Positions 21,601 to 36,600 of a DNA stretch of 64,000 bases are shown here, piece by piece (the stretch's first letter is position 1; every line of letters begins with the position of its first letter). The stretch is from Siphonodentalium dalli (taxonomy: Eukaryota > Mollusca > Scaphopoda > Gadilida > Siphonodentaliidae), in the NCBI GenBank assembly GCA_032622095.1, contig CP136063.1:281847426-281911425 (forward strand), read 5' to 3'. Below the pieces are notes generated by a model. It was given only the letters and a program-made list of their open reading frames with translations, had not been told where the DNA came from and searched no databases. Position numbers and translations under genes: made by a program.

Positions 21601-24600
21601 GTTATAGAAGTATACATTGTAATGGTATATAGCATTCATTTGGAGGGATATGTTGATGATACAAGTGCAGATGGCATATAATTCCTATTCACTCATTCAG
21701 AGGGAATCTTCAGATAATAAGTTATTGAATTTAACCCTTTCTATACTAAATACTCTTTGAGTAGTTCATCTAGGAACTGTTCAGATAATAAGTTCAACAA
21801 ACTGACATAAATAGGAATCCTTTGGACCTTTTATTATCTGTCGTCTGCTTATTTTTCCTGAACATCCCTCCAGATGAATAATATACCATTCCATTGTATA
21901 CTTTTATTACTAAATGGGAGAATCCATTCGGTATATAAAGGGTTAATATTGATGCTTTAATTAAAACTTCTGGTGTTTTGGCTGATATTTTAACTTACTT
22001 TGGAGAAAGAAGTCAAATAGTGGTAATTAAATCCATCCTAATTTGAACCACACAAGCCCTTAACCCTTTGAGTGCTAGGTCTGATTTTTTTGTATCAACC
22101 CATATACCCTGTGCCAATGCATTCTCTTATATATGCGAGTCGACCATAGGTCGCCGCACATATATAAGAGAATGCATTGGCCTAACAATTTTTCATCATT
22201 TGTTATTATTTTTTACAATTTTAATAATTGTTTCTTATATTCTTTAACAGGCTTATTTTGTAGGTTTAGTGCCAGGGAATCTTACGTTTTTCATGGGCAT
22301 CAAAATTATTACTATGAATACTTGATGATAGTTTTGAGTTATAACATGCCCTATAGCATGCTTAAGCATACTAAAAAAAAATTAAACCAAAAAAAAAAAA
22401 TCCTTTTTTTTAAATTTTTTATTTGTTTTTAGGGCCGATTTTACAGAAAAAGTAAATTAGGGCCGATGAGATCGGCCCGTGGCACTCAAAGGGTCTACAA
22501 TCTTAGTGAAAATTCTTCCAAGCCCTCAACAATCCTAGTGAAAAATGTTCCATCTTATAAACCGTTTTTGTAAAACCATGTTACTTTTATAATAAAAGGT
22601 ACTATTTTATAAATATAAAATGTTGTTATTGCTATAGTTCCACTAGCCCGTCACATCAATACAGTAGTTCATGCAGCTTACAAAAAATCCAGGGGGGGGG
22701 GGGGGGTAACAGTGTTCAGATGAGTGCTATGCATTATGATGGCAAGATTTACTGTTCACATGGGTGAGTTGTAACAGTGTTCAGATGAGTGCTATGCATT
22801 ACAATGGTAAGATTTACATTTCACATGGGTGAGTTGTGTTATAATACAGATCGAGCTTCTGATAGTTGCTTATAAGTTCAATATTGGAATAAATGCAATA
22901 TTACAGATAAATCTGTTACAGGTGCATTATACGATAAATCGATTTATAATTTAATGGGGGATTTCATTTGGTAATCGAAGGGTTAATGGACTGCTGATAC
23001 CCACCTCCTCTGTATTCTTCCCGAAATCCACAGAGTACCACTTGAGTATCTGTGAGAGCTTGATAACTTTTTTATCCATGTCTATAGAGCAGCCATCATC
23101 TCCATCTAGGAAAGCCTCGGCCGCCATAGTAAGCTCTTCTTGAACTCCCTGAAAGCAACAAAAAATAATAATTATATGGATAGGAAAGCCTCGGCCGCCA
23201 TAGTAAGCTCTTCTTGCACTTCCTGAAAGCCACCAAAAATAATAAAATTATATAGATAGGAAAAACTAAAAAAAAATTCAGCTAAATATTGATGTATTTT
23301 GCATTGGAATTAGTACGAATTTCAGCTGTTTGTGCCTTTATTATCTGAAAACTCCTACAACTGAGTGGCTGGGAATATATAGAGAATACCTACAGTTTTT
23401 GTTTGAATACAGAATTATCTCATGCGTATCTGGAAATTAATATTGAATTTTTATGAGCTCTTTCCAGACACGAATGAGATATATCCAAAAATGTAGGTGT
23501 TCTTTTTTTAATATGTGCCTAATTAATGGTTAAAGTTGTTAAATTATGCAGCATTTTCACTTTTAATAGCACCATAAGTTAAACAATACATGGAAAGCAA
23601 CACCTGGTTAACCCAAATGTTTTACACCGATCAGTTGATAGGTAGCAAACCGCTATCAAGTCATGATGGGCAATCGGTAAGCTACAGTAAAATAACAAAA
23701 GCTAGAATGAAATAACTAAACGCAATTTCAATGTAGCTTCTAGAAGATACATACGACGATTTAAGCTTCGGTAATTTTCCTCTATTTTATAGGCAAGCAT
23801 ATAGGCAAGCATATAATAAATACTGTTTAGACAGTGGATCTTTATTAATTTTTATACCACGATCACCTACCTTACTATATAAATAAAGCCATCTGTTTAA
23901 ATTTTACATTTAATCAACACCTGTTGATTAAAAGTGCCTACTGTTGATTAAACTTCGCAGAGTGGATTAAACTTTCTCCATACAATTTGAACGGAAAAGT
24001 GTTTATCCATCGCATTGTAAAGATCGTGGCATAAACTTCGCAGAGTGGATTAAACTTTCTCCATACAATTTGAACGGAAAAGTGTTTATCCATCGCATTG
24101 TAAAGATCGTGGCATAAACAAAATATACGCATAGTGTTTCTGAATAAAAAATTTAATCCACTCGTGTGATTGGCGATTTACACCACTCGCTGAAGCTTGT
24201 GGTGTAAATCGCCCAATCCCACGAGTGGATTAAATTTGTTATTCAGAAACAATATGCGTATATTCTATATTTCTCTGATTGTTGGTTGTCTGCTTAAATT
24301 ATCTGAACTTCCCAGAAAATGAAGAATAGAGGTTTCCACACTTATTCATTATTGGGAGGAGCTTACTGTTGCTAGGAGACAAGCCTTTGCAAAAATAGAT
24401 AAATTTAATAGTTTTACATGCTCTTCTATATGATAAACTACACCCAAAAACATAAAAAAAATTCATCTTTAATTGAAGATTATGATGAGTGTCACGCATA
24501 ATGAAAACAGTATTATAATCATGGTTTAATTTCCTATATCATTGCATCAATCAAAATTAGTTTTTTTTTTTTTTTTTAGATCAAAAGCGCAATATTTTCC

Positions 24601-27600
24601 TACTTTTCATTAATTATTTGGACTGAAATGGCTTGAAATCAGTTGGAAAATTCCAACTGGGGGGGGGGGTGTTAGCTTGGATATTTGTAACAGTTGGAAA
24701 CTTTGAGAGGTACCAACAGGTGGGTATAGTTTCGTTATAAGCCTTCATTGTGTATTAACCTTTGTTTATGTTTTAACAGGTGGGTATAGTTGTGTTATAA
24801 GCCTTCGTTGTGTACTAACCTTTGTTTTAACAGGTTGGCATAGTTTCGTTAAGCCTTCGTTGTGTACTAACCTTTGTTGTGTAGGTTTTGATGGGCGGAC
24901 AACTCTTGGCACCACAAACTAAGGCAAAGTGAATCATGGGTTCTGCTTCCTCCAACGCAACCTTTAGACGAACATCTGATTTACCGAATGGCTTTGTCAG
25001 CATACCTGCAAATAAATACAAGTATAACCTAGTGTGTTTTATCATCTCATAACAGGGTACTACCTAGTCGCTTTAACCCTTTCTATACTAAATTCTGTAG
25101 TCAGATATAAAAGGATACAATGGAATGTCCTATTATTCATTTGAGGGTGTTCAGGTAATAAATGTAGACAGAAAATCTGATAATACAAGAGCACATAGAT
25201 TAATATTCATTGTAAAATGTTCAGGTAATAAGTTAAACAAACGACCTAAGATCATTTGTTGAACTTATTAACTGAACATTTTCTAAGGAAACAACTCATC
25301 AATGAGTATTTAGTAAAGACAGGGTTAGAAAACCACGATAATCAAGCCTGAAAATATTGTGTCCCCAGAGAGTGAATTCAGTAACGCTATACCCCACAGA
25401 GGCTAGAATCACTAAATTCACCCTCTGTAACCTCATTCTGCTTAGGCCTCAACTGCTGTGAGAGACATAGGATCAGAATGAAGCTTCTCAGTTGAAGTTG
25501 GTGATGTTGACCCATTATTAGTCACCTCGATTACGTATTTTATCTTCTGAAAATTAGGGGATATAGAAACTTCCCAGAAGAGGAAAATTAACTAAAACAA
25601 TGTTCATTTGAGACTACGGATACTTCCCAAAAGATAAGACCGCAGCAGAATGAGGTCCCCAGCTGGTGAATTTGGTGATGCTACCCCACTGTGTGGGATA
25701 GCGTCACTAAATTCACCCTCTGGGGACCTCATTCTGCAAATGACAGACCCACTATTTGCAGACTTGATGATAATCTTATCAGATTTACATCTCTAGAATT
25801 CCAATCCAGATCCTAATTCTAGGATGGGGCTTTCACAAGATGACATAATAAATTGTTTCCAAATATGGAGCACATGCCTGGTGTAGTAAATGTTTGTGAG
25901 AATCATATTATTTAGTAGTAGTTATAAAAGCAACAGGATGCAAAAATCAGTAATGAATAAAGGGAATGGAACTTTTGGAATTAGGATAGCGCCCAAGGGG
26001 AGGAGTTTCGGTAGAAGACACCCCCATCAATCAAGATTTTCAAGCTGCCTCCATGCATAATAAACTAGAGGTGTGACTGTCCCAATGGGACTACGGATAC
26101 CCCCCTGTTTTTAAAATACTAAGATGTTTCACATGTCAGTAAACATTTAGTTAAAATAATAAAATAACAGTTCCCATTGCAGGTGTACAACCATAACCCT
26201 AATCTTAAACCTATTGACCGAAAAATGTAGGAATAAAAGCTTGGACAAAATTATGTATGTTGCGAAAAAAATTCAAAGTAAAAAAAGGGGAATAACTCCA
26301 CCAAAAAATGTCAGACAGACGTCATAATCGCAGGTGCACAGGTTCCCATGGTACTAAATATCAGTGCCAAGATTAAAAAACATTGACCGAAAAATGTAGG
26401 AATAAAAGCTCGGACAAAAGTATACATGTTGGGAAAAATTTCTAAGTCGAAAAAGGGGGGATAACTCCACCAAAAAAAGTCTGACAGACGTCATAATCGT
26501 AGGTGCACAGGTTCCCATGGTGGTTGATGTCTGTGCCAAGTTTCACGGAAATTGATCATAAAACGACTGAGAAAAACTCCGCGGACAAATTTGTGTCCAC
26601 GGACGGACGACGGACAAGCTGACTCCAGTATACCACCCCCCCCCCTAACTTCGTGGCGGGGGGTATAATAATTGTCCTACATAACTTACCAACGCCTTTT
26701 CTGTTGCTCCTGAGGACGCCGTTCTCAATATCCTGGAGGGAGTATTGCTGGCCACCAATAATATATTTAACGGTGTTGAAAAACTGAAAATGATAAAGAT
26801 TAGTCTTGGATTATTCTGATAATCAAACATTAGGCTAAATCACGATATTGTTTAAGATCTATGACCTATTACTAGTATATAATTGTAGAGAATACATTAA
26901 TTATATATACAATATAAAGGAAACCCATTGATAAAGAGCGTTTCATTGTGTTGTTTAATGTGTATATGTATATATAGACAAACTAAATTAAGTCCCTCCT
27001 ATATATAAACACTTATATTTTCTCTTGGGTCTGTCCCCATATAACATTGTATGCAAATGGTTCTTAATCCTTTAGATGCTATGTTTCAATAACAGGTATA
27101 GTATATGGGGTATCCTCCCCATATGAACAACGGTACCTCCGATGACAAGATAACAAAACAACCTTGCCACGATAGTGTGAGTAATCAACAACGCAATGTT
27201 TACCTCTTGTAACAGTGTATTTACTTTCTGATAATTGGCTCCATAATCATACAATACCACCCAAAAAGCGTTTTTCGACGGTTTATATGCAAATTATGTA
27301 TATATTAAGCATGATTGTTACGATTATCTGGAATTTCCACCCTAAGCATGCATACATAAACATGTGTATGTATTGTTTAATACCATTAGATGTGATGCAT
27401 AATATCGGAAACTCAAACTCCCCGTGCAACATATGTTTAAATTTAAAAAGAATATGGACGCATTATATTATTAATCTGTCCGTCTGTCGGTCTGTCCATC
27501 CATCTACTCGATTTTGACTCATGGATAATAACTTTATATAGTATCAACTGGATAACATGTAATTTTGGTATTTGGGTATACTATATACAGAGACAGGTCG

Positions 27601-30600
27601 GGTCCATATTCTGGGACCGCTGGCCAACTTCGACCATATATAGCTATGGCCCCATTTTGTTGGTATTCTCTCCCTTGTTCTCCCTATGAGGTGTTTGGTG
27701 GGTTCAACTGAATTGGCTGAAATTTGGTTTGGAAATTTACTGGACTAGTAAACGGGTAAAGTTAGGATTTGGAATCTGCCCGACCAATTTTAACATGAGT
27801 TATACACCTTGTTGATTCGTTTCCGGCGAATATGCCACATCATGAATAAAGAGCGTCTGCGGTTTTAGTTGGTTTTTATACGAGAATATGATAAAGGGCG
27901 ATTAATCCAAGGTAGTCTAGACTGGTATATTCTATGTTTTTGTTACTCTTATCATGACATTTGTAAACTGCCGCAAGGTAGACTGCTCTGGATACCATTA
28001 GTGATGTTCCACTACCGGAATCCAAGACAGGGGTGCCTCTACTGTGGAACCGGGATACGAGCATCCCTCTGCTCATATGTTATGGGTATCACAGAACTAA
28101 CAGGACGAGCCCTTGAATGTGGCATTTGTCTTGTATGGCATTGCTTTAGATGTGCATGAAATTTCATGTTGGCTTCCATGGCTTTTTCAAAGGCATTGCA
28201 TTAATTCTGCTATAGCTAATTTTGTGGCAGGGTTCATGACGTATATGGCCAAATTGAATGGGCAATGGCCCAATTGTTTTTTAAATGGACAAAGAAAAAC
28301 ATTTCATTTGGCCAAAGTTTTTCCAAGTCAGCAATCAGCTTTCTGATTATCATCAATAGGTTAATCAGAAGTTATTTGTCTGTTTATGGACAACAACTTA
28401 TCAAAAGTCAAACAAGCTAATTACTAAAACAATGATGATTAGCTGCAAGTACAGCGTCCTTCAATACAATACTTCAATGCTTTTTTATTTAAAAATAAGA
28501 CAATATAGGCAAATCAGTGCTCATTTATATAATATATTATTATTTATCATATGACCCAATCATTATTTACGTTGGAAACTATGTCATAAATCAATTTCAT
28601 ATGAACTACTAGTTCATATCACCTTCCGATAATTTGATTGGTTTGTTGACAAAAAGTGTGTTCTGATTGGCTGAATGGCAGCCTGGGCAGAGCCGCATCT
28701 CTAACTAAATGCAGGTCAAATTCGTGCGCGTCAATCAACGCGATACCGAAATTCTCGCAATTATAATCTTGAAATATATAGTTTTGGACATTGTTATACG
28801 ATTAATAGAATATGTAATTTGTATTTATCTAATAAACATACGATATAATGTCACAAACTGAGAACAGAATAGCGCACTATATCTTCACATGCATATTATT
28901 TCTGCTAGTTCACCAGGTGTAATTGGGCTTCCGGTGCAATGAAGTGACGTCACATTAACCTTTTGCTGCCGATGCCATATAGCTATTTAGTGATTTGTGT
29001 GCGTTTTGGACATCATAATCAATTTATAGGTGTCATTTGATAAATAGAATATGTAATTCGTGTTTCTCTCATATGATATTTATGAAACTCGTCACGAATT
29101 TTCAGAAAATTCTTAGAATCGTTTCATAAATATCATATGAGAGAAACACGAATTACATATTCTCTATAAATGTTACAGCGCTAGACCTATTTCAGTTTTT
29201 GCTGTTTTCATCGATGCACATTTCCATTGTCACTATTGTCCGATTCAAAAACTTTTCAGTTTTTTTGTGCGTCTGTTTTGGTTTTAGTTTCTGTTTTCTC
29301 AATGATCCCTTGTTTTTATACGCCCGTTTGAAAAAAACGGTTGTATTATGTAAATGGGTTGTCTGTCCGTCAGTCCACTTTTGGTTTCTGGATGATAACT
29401 TTAGATTGAATCGAGTTAACTGAACCAAATTTGGTATGTTAGTTTACCACCACAAAATACAGATCAAGTTCGAATATGGGTTTTGTCCTCATGATTTTGA
29501 CTGAGTTATGCCCCTTTTTTTACTTAGATTTTACCTGATATGCTGTTTCCAGTTCTGATTGATAAACAAATTTGGTATGTGAATTTTTCAGTCAAAAATA
29601 CCACACTTGAAGTTATTGTGTTTTATTTTTGTTATTATTTCGTCTTAAGTCAAAGGTTTCAAACAAATGAATTAAACCTTGCCCCACTCTACTCCAGAAA
29701 CGGGCGTATTATGCCACGCCCCGACGGCGTGCTCTTGTTGGTTTTTCAAATTCAGCCAAAGTTTCTGAGAAATGGCCAAACAAATTCAGAAATGGCCAAA
29801 ATATTTGCCATAAGAATGTTCTGGTCAGCGTGAACCCTGTTCGAGGACTGTATTTATTATATGTTTTAAAATCATTAGTTAAAAGCCCTTGCCGTTACAA
29901 ATCTGAATTAAAAAAATATAAATTAAAAACGCGAGCGCTACTTTAACAAACGCATTGCTATTGATATTATAAATATGTAACATAATCATATATCAACGAA
30001 ATAACGATACGTTTGTTAAAACGGAGCGCTTGTTTTTAATTTAGATTGTTTTTATTAATGTTTCACACCCCCCCCCCCCCCCCCCCCCCCCATTGGCAGA
30101 AGTTTTATGGGTGTTACACAGGGTTTTAATAAATATTCACCACCACATTGATCCTTTCCATGCAATCGAGACCAAATGGGTGATAAATATAATCTCTTGC
30201 TATTTTCATCCAAATTAAGTTGGAAAATAAGTGCAAAATCATGTAATAAAACAATTGAACCCCTTTTTTAACCCTTCCATGACTGGAGCTTCCTGAAATT
30301 TTGCAAAAACCCTGTGCCAATGCAATAATTCTCTTATACATGTATATGCGATTCTCTCTTAGGGAGCCTTGCATATATAAGAGAATGCATTGGGCAAACA
30401 ATAAGTACCTTGGCCTTGTAAGTCAGTGAATTATCTTATATATGCTCCCATATATAAGAGAATGCACTTACACAGGATCTTTTAACGCTGCACAAACACA
30501 GCTCCCATCATGAAAGGGTTAAAAATTCACTGGTGATCCAGTTAGAGGGACGGTCAGCTAGTAACTTAAAATAAGTTCAATAAACAGCCTCAGACTGTGA

Positions 30601-33600
30601 TTCTCTGTCTGGCATTTATTAGTGCAATCTCAAGATCTCTACAAGTGAATAGTTGACCATTCCAATGTATACTGTACTGGATGGGAGAGACCATTCAGCC
30701 ACCATATGGTTAAACTGCTACACTAGCTACAGGACATATATATATTTAGTACTCGAAAGAGAATGCACTGGCTTACATGGTCAAGGTAAATATTGTTAGG
30801 CCAATGTATACTTTTCTATGGGAGACTTGCATATATAAGAGAAATGCATTGGCACAGGGTTTTCGCAAAATTTCAGGAAGATCCAGCCATGGAAGGGTTA
30901 ATTTCACATAATTTTATCAGTTATCAGTTTCTGTTAAGAACAGAAAAATTCCATTATAAATTTGGTTGTAAGATAATACATTTATTTGAGATGATGGGAT
31001 TGAAAATGAAGAATATGAAACAAAAAATTCTACATTTGGTAGGGAATGGGCAAACAAAGATTTTAATAAAAGCAAGCCTTGAAATAGTGTGTCTGTCATT
31101 TGCAGAATGAGGTCCCCAGAGGGTGAATTTGGTGATGCTAGCCCGCTATGCGGGGTAGCATCACTAAATTCACCCTCTGGGGACCTCATTCTGCAAATGA
31201 CAGACACACTATTTCAAGGCTTGAATAAAAGGTCACTGACCAACATCTCCCCCTGACGAAAGTGGCAGGTTTGAAGGATTTATGGGTTTCCAATCCCTAT
31301 ACTACTTACACCAATATGATACAAAGTGCATATTCACTAAATATGGTGCACATCTTCAATGTGTCGAGAAAGGGCCAATAACTCTAAAATAAAAAACATA
31401 AAACATTTCTATGTCGAAAATGGCAATAAATCTGCCAAAATGACTCCGACTGAAGTCAAAATTTACAGGAAAATGATGGAATACAAGCTCGGACCAAAGA
31501 TGCGTCCCAGGGTTTCCATTCCCTATACTACTTACACCAATATGATACAAAGTGCATATTCACTAAATATGGTGCACATCTTCAATGTGTTGAAAAAGGG
31601 CAATAACTCTGCCAAAATGAGTGACGAAACTCAAAATCACAGGTGCGCAGGTTCCCATGCTGGTTGATATATGTGCCAATTTAAAAACAAATTTAGCAAA
31701 AAGTACAGAATACAGCTAGGCTCGGACAAAGTTCCGGATGGATGCACATACGGACGGATGAGGGTCATTACTATACTCCAACGGAATGTCGGGGAACAAT
31801 AATAGCAGTCTGATGGCCAGTGCTCATTTAGACACAGAAATTAAGTCTAATTTTACAAATGAAGGTGCCATAATACTGTGTCCACACAACTTTTATTGCA
31901 AATCTGAATGTAAAATGATTAGTAAATGTGATGGACAGAAATCCTGAATCAATGTATTTCCCAAATGTTGTGTCTTTGTTGACATCACAAAAGTAATTTG
32001 ACAGTAACCCTTTCATGATGGGAGCTGTGCTGGTGCAGCATTAAATATCATGTGCCAGTGCATTCTCTTAGATATGCGAGTCTTCCATAGGGAGCCTCGC
32101 ATATATAAGAGAATGCACTGGCTTACAAGATCAAGGTAAATATTGCTAGGCTAATGCATTATCTTATATATGTGATGCTCTCTATGGGATACTCGCATAT
32201 ATAAGAGAATGCATTGGCACAGGGTTTTCAGGTTTTCGCAAAATTTCAGGCAGCTCCAGTCATGGAACGGTTAATATAGATATATGCCTCGATCTCTCAT
32301 CACTTTGAACAAGAAAAACCTGGTATCTCGGCCATAAATTGGAGACCCCCCCCTCCATAACCATAGGGGGTGGATTTCCAACAGTTGGAAAGCTTGAGGT
32401 ACCAGTTGGTAGAAAAGTCCTACTAAGGGGGGTGGGGGGAGTCCAAATATAACTAAAATGGAATATCCGAACAAAACAATTGAACACTCCACTGAATGTA
32501 CTCATAGTGGTGAACATCTATATCAAATTTCATTGAGATCCGACAATCTGTGGTTGAGATATCTGCTCAGACAGACGGATGTAAGATAGGACACATGTAA
32601 TCTACAATACCCACCATTTCCTTCGGTCATTGGGGTATAGTTATTAAGGCATTGTATATATGTACCTTGTATCGCTGCCATAGATTAACTGGGGGCCCCC
32701 TCTTGATGTTCGCATGTATCACGAGGGCATTATAAATATTAATAAAGAAAGCCACTTTTTCATCCCGACTAGCCTTCTCGATCTGAACCCTTTGTAGTTC
32801 TTTGGTAAGTTTCTCATATGCTTTGAATTCCGCACTAGCTGCAATTGCTTTGTAGTTGACTTTCTGGAACAGAATAGAATTTTTAAAATGAAAGAAATGA
32901 GAAAATGCACCTTGAAAAATTGACATGAAAAAGTTAAGATTTTTATAGTTTGGACAGGTTTGGAGCTGTAAATAATTATTCACTAGACCTTCTGTTCATA
33001 TCTGCCAATTTCATATTTTTTTTAAATAGCCGTCATGTGACATTTTATTCTTAGCAACTGTACATATATGGCATTTAAACCAAGCGACTGGAGACAAACT
33101 TGAACATTACATGGGCTCAAAAGTAGTAAATAATGTTTAGGCAGATTATTGTGCTTTTTAAACATTTAATGATTTTTTGTGCTACACAACAATGAATATT
33201 TTAGTTTTCAGTGGCAGAAATAAGAAGTTCATTGGCAGATAGTCTGAACCTGGCTAATATCCCTGTACTGTTATAATCACCTTGCCATCTTCAGATAAGA
33301 AGGCCGAGTACAACTTCAAGATGACTTGCCGAACTGTTTCGCCAACTTCACCCGCTGTAAAAATATAATCAAGTCAAATAAGATGCCTTCCAATCAATTC
33401 TTCTCCAAGAAATAGTGTTTATCACAATGGACACATTGGCAAAATGTTATAATTTGTTCATAAATCTCCATTAGGCCAGTAAAAATAAATTCCTGTGTTT
33501 CAAGATGCTTATAAATGGATAATGACATGATTTAGAGAGGTATTTTAGGAAGATATGAAAATTTGATAGATTTACATTCCCTCCTGACCCTATTTTTAGT

Positions 33601-36600
33601 CCCCTCCTCAATTTATTTTTCATTTTGTATAAACTGTTTTCTCATATTACGTTTTAATGACCCATTAATTGGTCTATTTTCATCAAGTTGAACAATATAA
33701 ATCACCTTATATCATATAAGATAGGATACTGCTTCAATATCCAAAAGTGACCAGAACCATTTATGTTAGGAAGAATAAAATGTAAAAAAAAAAAAGATTT
33801 CACTCCGTCCCATTTTTCTGAAAAAGTGGGATGTAATTCTAGCAATTTATTTATATTAACCTGATCACTATTATTTTAAATAATTTCAATGAACAGTTTC
33901 ATCACCGACGAGAAGGCTAGGTGAGTTTTCCTAAATAACAATTTCATAAAATATTAATTGTAGCATTAGTTTAGATCTTGTGTTGTTTGGACCAATCATG
34001 CTATACAACAATGAAACTCACCGGGCCTTGCAGCACAATCAGACAGCGTTCCAGCATTCAGCGCTGTTGATTCGTCATCATCAAGCAGTCGATATAACGT
34101 ATCTGTCTCCTGAAATGTCTCCCCTTCTTTTACGTTGTGGCCGAAATGTTCATCAATCAGATGCTGGCCAATCTCTAAAGCTTCTGCCCGCTCTGCAACA
34201 GATAGATTTAGATATAGAGATATTCAGACATTGGCATATTCCTTAACCCTTTCATGACGGGATTTGCATTAAAGACCCTGTGCCGGAGCATTCTCTTATA
34301 TATGCAAGTCTCCCATAGGAGAGAATGCATTGGCACACAAGATCAAGGTAAATATTGTTTAAAAATAGGCCAATGCATTCTCTTATATATGTGAGGTGCC
34401 TATGGGCGACTCACATATATAAGAGAATGCATTGGCACAGGGTTTTCGCAAAATTTCAGGAAGTCCAGTGTTTCTATACCTGTTGTCTTAAAAGTATTGA
34501 AATATCCATACATTTGAAGAATGGACATTCTAATGTATAAACTTAGATCAGAACCAGAATAATAAAACAAAAAATATAAAACACATGCACAAAAATATCT
34601 TATAAAGTTTGGGTATGACAAAAATGCATTAGTCACCTCGATTATGCATTTTATATTCTGCAAATTAGGGGATATAGAAACTGAACAGAAGCGAACAAGT
34701 AACAAAACTATGTTAATTTGAGACTATAGATATTTCCCAGAAGATGAGGCCTAAGCAGAATGAGGTCCCCAGAGGGTGATGCTAGCCCACTGTTTAAGTG
34801 ACAATGGAAGTCTGCAGAGATTGATACATGCAGGAGATATGGGTGGTTCTCTGTATTATGGAGGTTTTCCCTAAAGCAATCAGAGAATCACACAGACAAT
34901 CTGTGAAACTTAACATCTCTGATCTGAAAGGGTTAATGCCTCAGTTATACAGCTATATAGATGAATTTACTTAAGTCATGAATGGTCGTATTCAATTGTG
35001 ACAGGAAATTTCTTATAATATTTACATCTGACATCAATCGGTCAATGAAACCATGGCAACAAATGTTAGACATGCTTGAATAGTCCAGACCTCAGGGCTT
35101 TTCACAATGAAACTGTAATACAAAGTGTTTATTCTCAACTCTATTCTGGTTGTACTGTTTACATATTTGATTTTTGGCATGAGTCAATTTGGTTTCATTC
35201 GCCTACACATTTCTATTTCAATGTATTATGCTATCTGCCATGACAAACTGAAATGTAAATAATCTTTCATCTTTCAATAGATCGAGTAATAAGGTAATAT
35301 TCACATGTCTATGTGAACTGAATGAACTCACCCCTTGGTATGTAAGGAGACAGATAGAAACTGTAATCATTTATCTTTAACCCTTTCATGATGAGAGCCA
35401 TGCTGGTGCAGCATTAAAACTCCTGTGCCAGTGCATTCTCTTATATATTATATCTTATATATTATAGAATGCACTGGCTTACATGTTCAAGATAAATATT
35501 GTTAGGCCAATGTATTTTGCAGGGTTCGCACTGCCACTTGCCAAATTTGCAAATGGCAAAAATAATTCACATTTGGCAAAAAATATGTTCATTTGGCAAA
35601 AGTTTTGGCAAGTCACTTTTTAATTGCTCAATAAAGTTGAAAAATATTGGTCAATCAATACCATTCATTTTAGGAAACTATTACAATAGAATTATATTAG
35701 TGGGGTTTTATATGGTTTCGGAAGAGCTAACACCTCCATTAAGATGCAATTAATCTGGTAACATTATTATCGATGGGTGGATGGCTTACCAGTATTTAGT
35801 GTGGTAGCGGTGTTTACATAGCTAATCCTCTTGTGATGTTTCCTTGTGACGAAGCAACTCTTCTACCATTTTATTGTTTGGTGATTGGTTTATTGTTGTA
35901 AGATAAACCACAATAGAGATGCCAGTATAATTATTAACTAACTGCTTTCCTATCAATATCAAATGTTGTTCAAACCACGAGTGTCGAAACATAAAACTCA
36001 AACAAGGTTGAAGAAAATGATACTATCAGGGATAACAATTGGCAAATTCTGACAGAATTTGGCAAAAAATATTTTCATTTGGCAAATAATTTGGCAATAG
36101 TAAAGTTTGGTCCAGCGCGGACCCATAGGCAACCTTGCATATATAAGAGAATGCATTGGCACAGGGATTTCACATAATTTCTGGAAGCTCCAGTCATGGA
36201 AGGGTTAAATAATATTAAACCCTTTCTTTACTGAGTGGATTCTCCCAGCAGTTATCGAAGGAGACATTGGAATGATCTATTATTCATTTGGAGGGATGTC
36301 CAGAAAATATAAGCAAACGACAGACTGGTGAAATGATAATACAAGTGCAGAGGATTCCTATTCATGGGAGATAAATGTTCCCATATAAATAAATTCAATA
36401 AACTACCTATGGCCATTTGATGAACTTATTTTTATCTGAATACAGTGATGCTCTAATTAATCGACTCCTTAACCCTTTACCCAACAGAAGGGCCCTGTGC
36501 CAATGCATTCTCTTATATATGCGAGTCGACCATAGGTCGCCTCGCATATATAAGAGAATGCATTGGCTTAACACATTAAAAATTATAAAATTGTTAAAGA

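Noticed and set aside
27215-28346. Several 75-100 codon ORFs in intron 6
   Set aside because: No family resemblance, overlapping on both strands, no convincing splice context.
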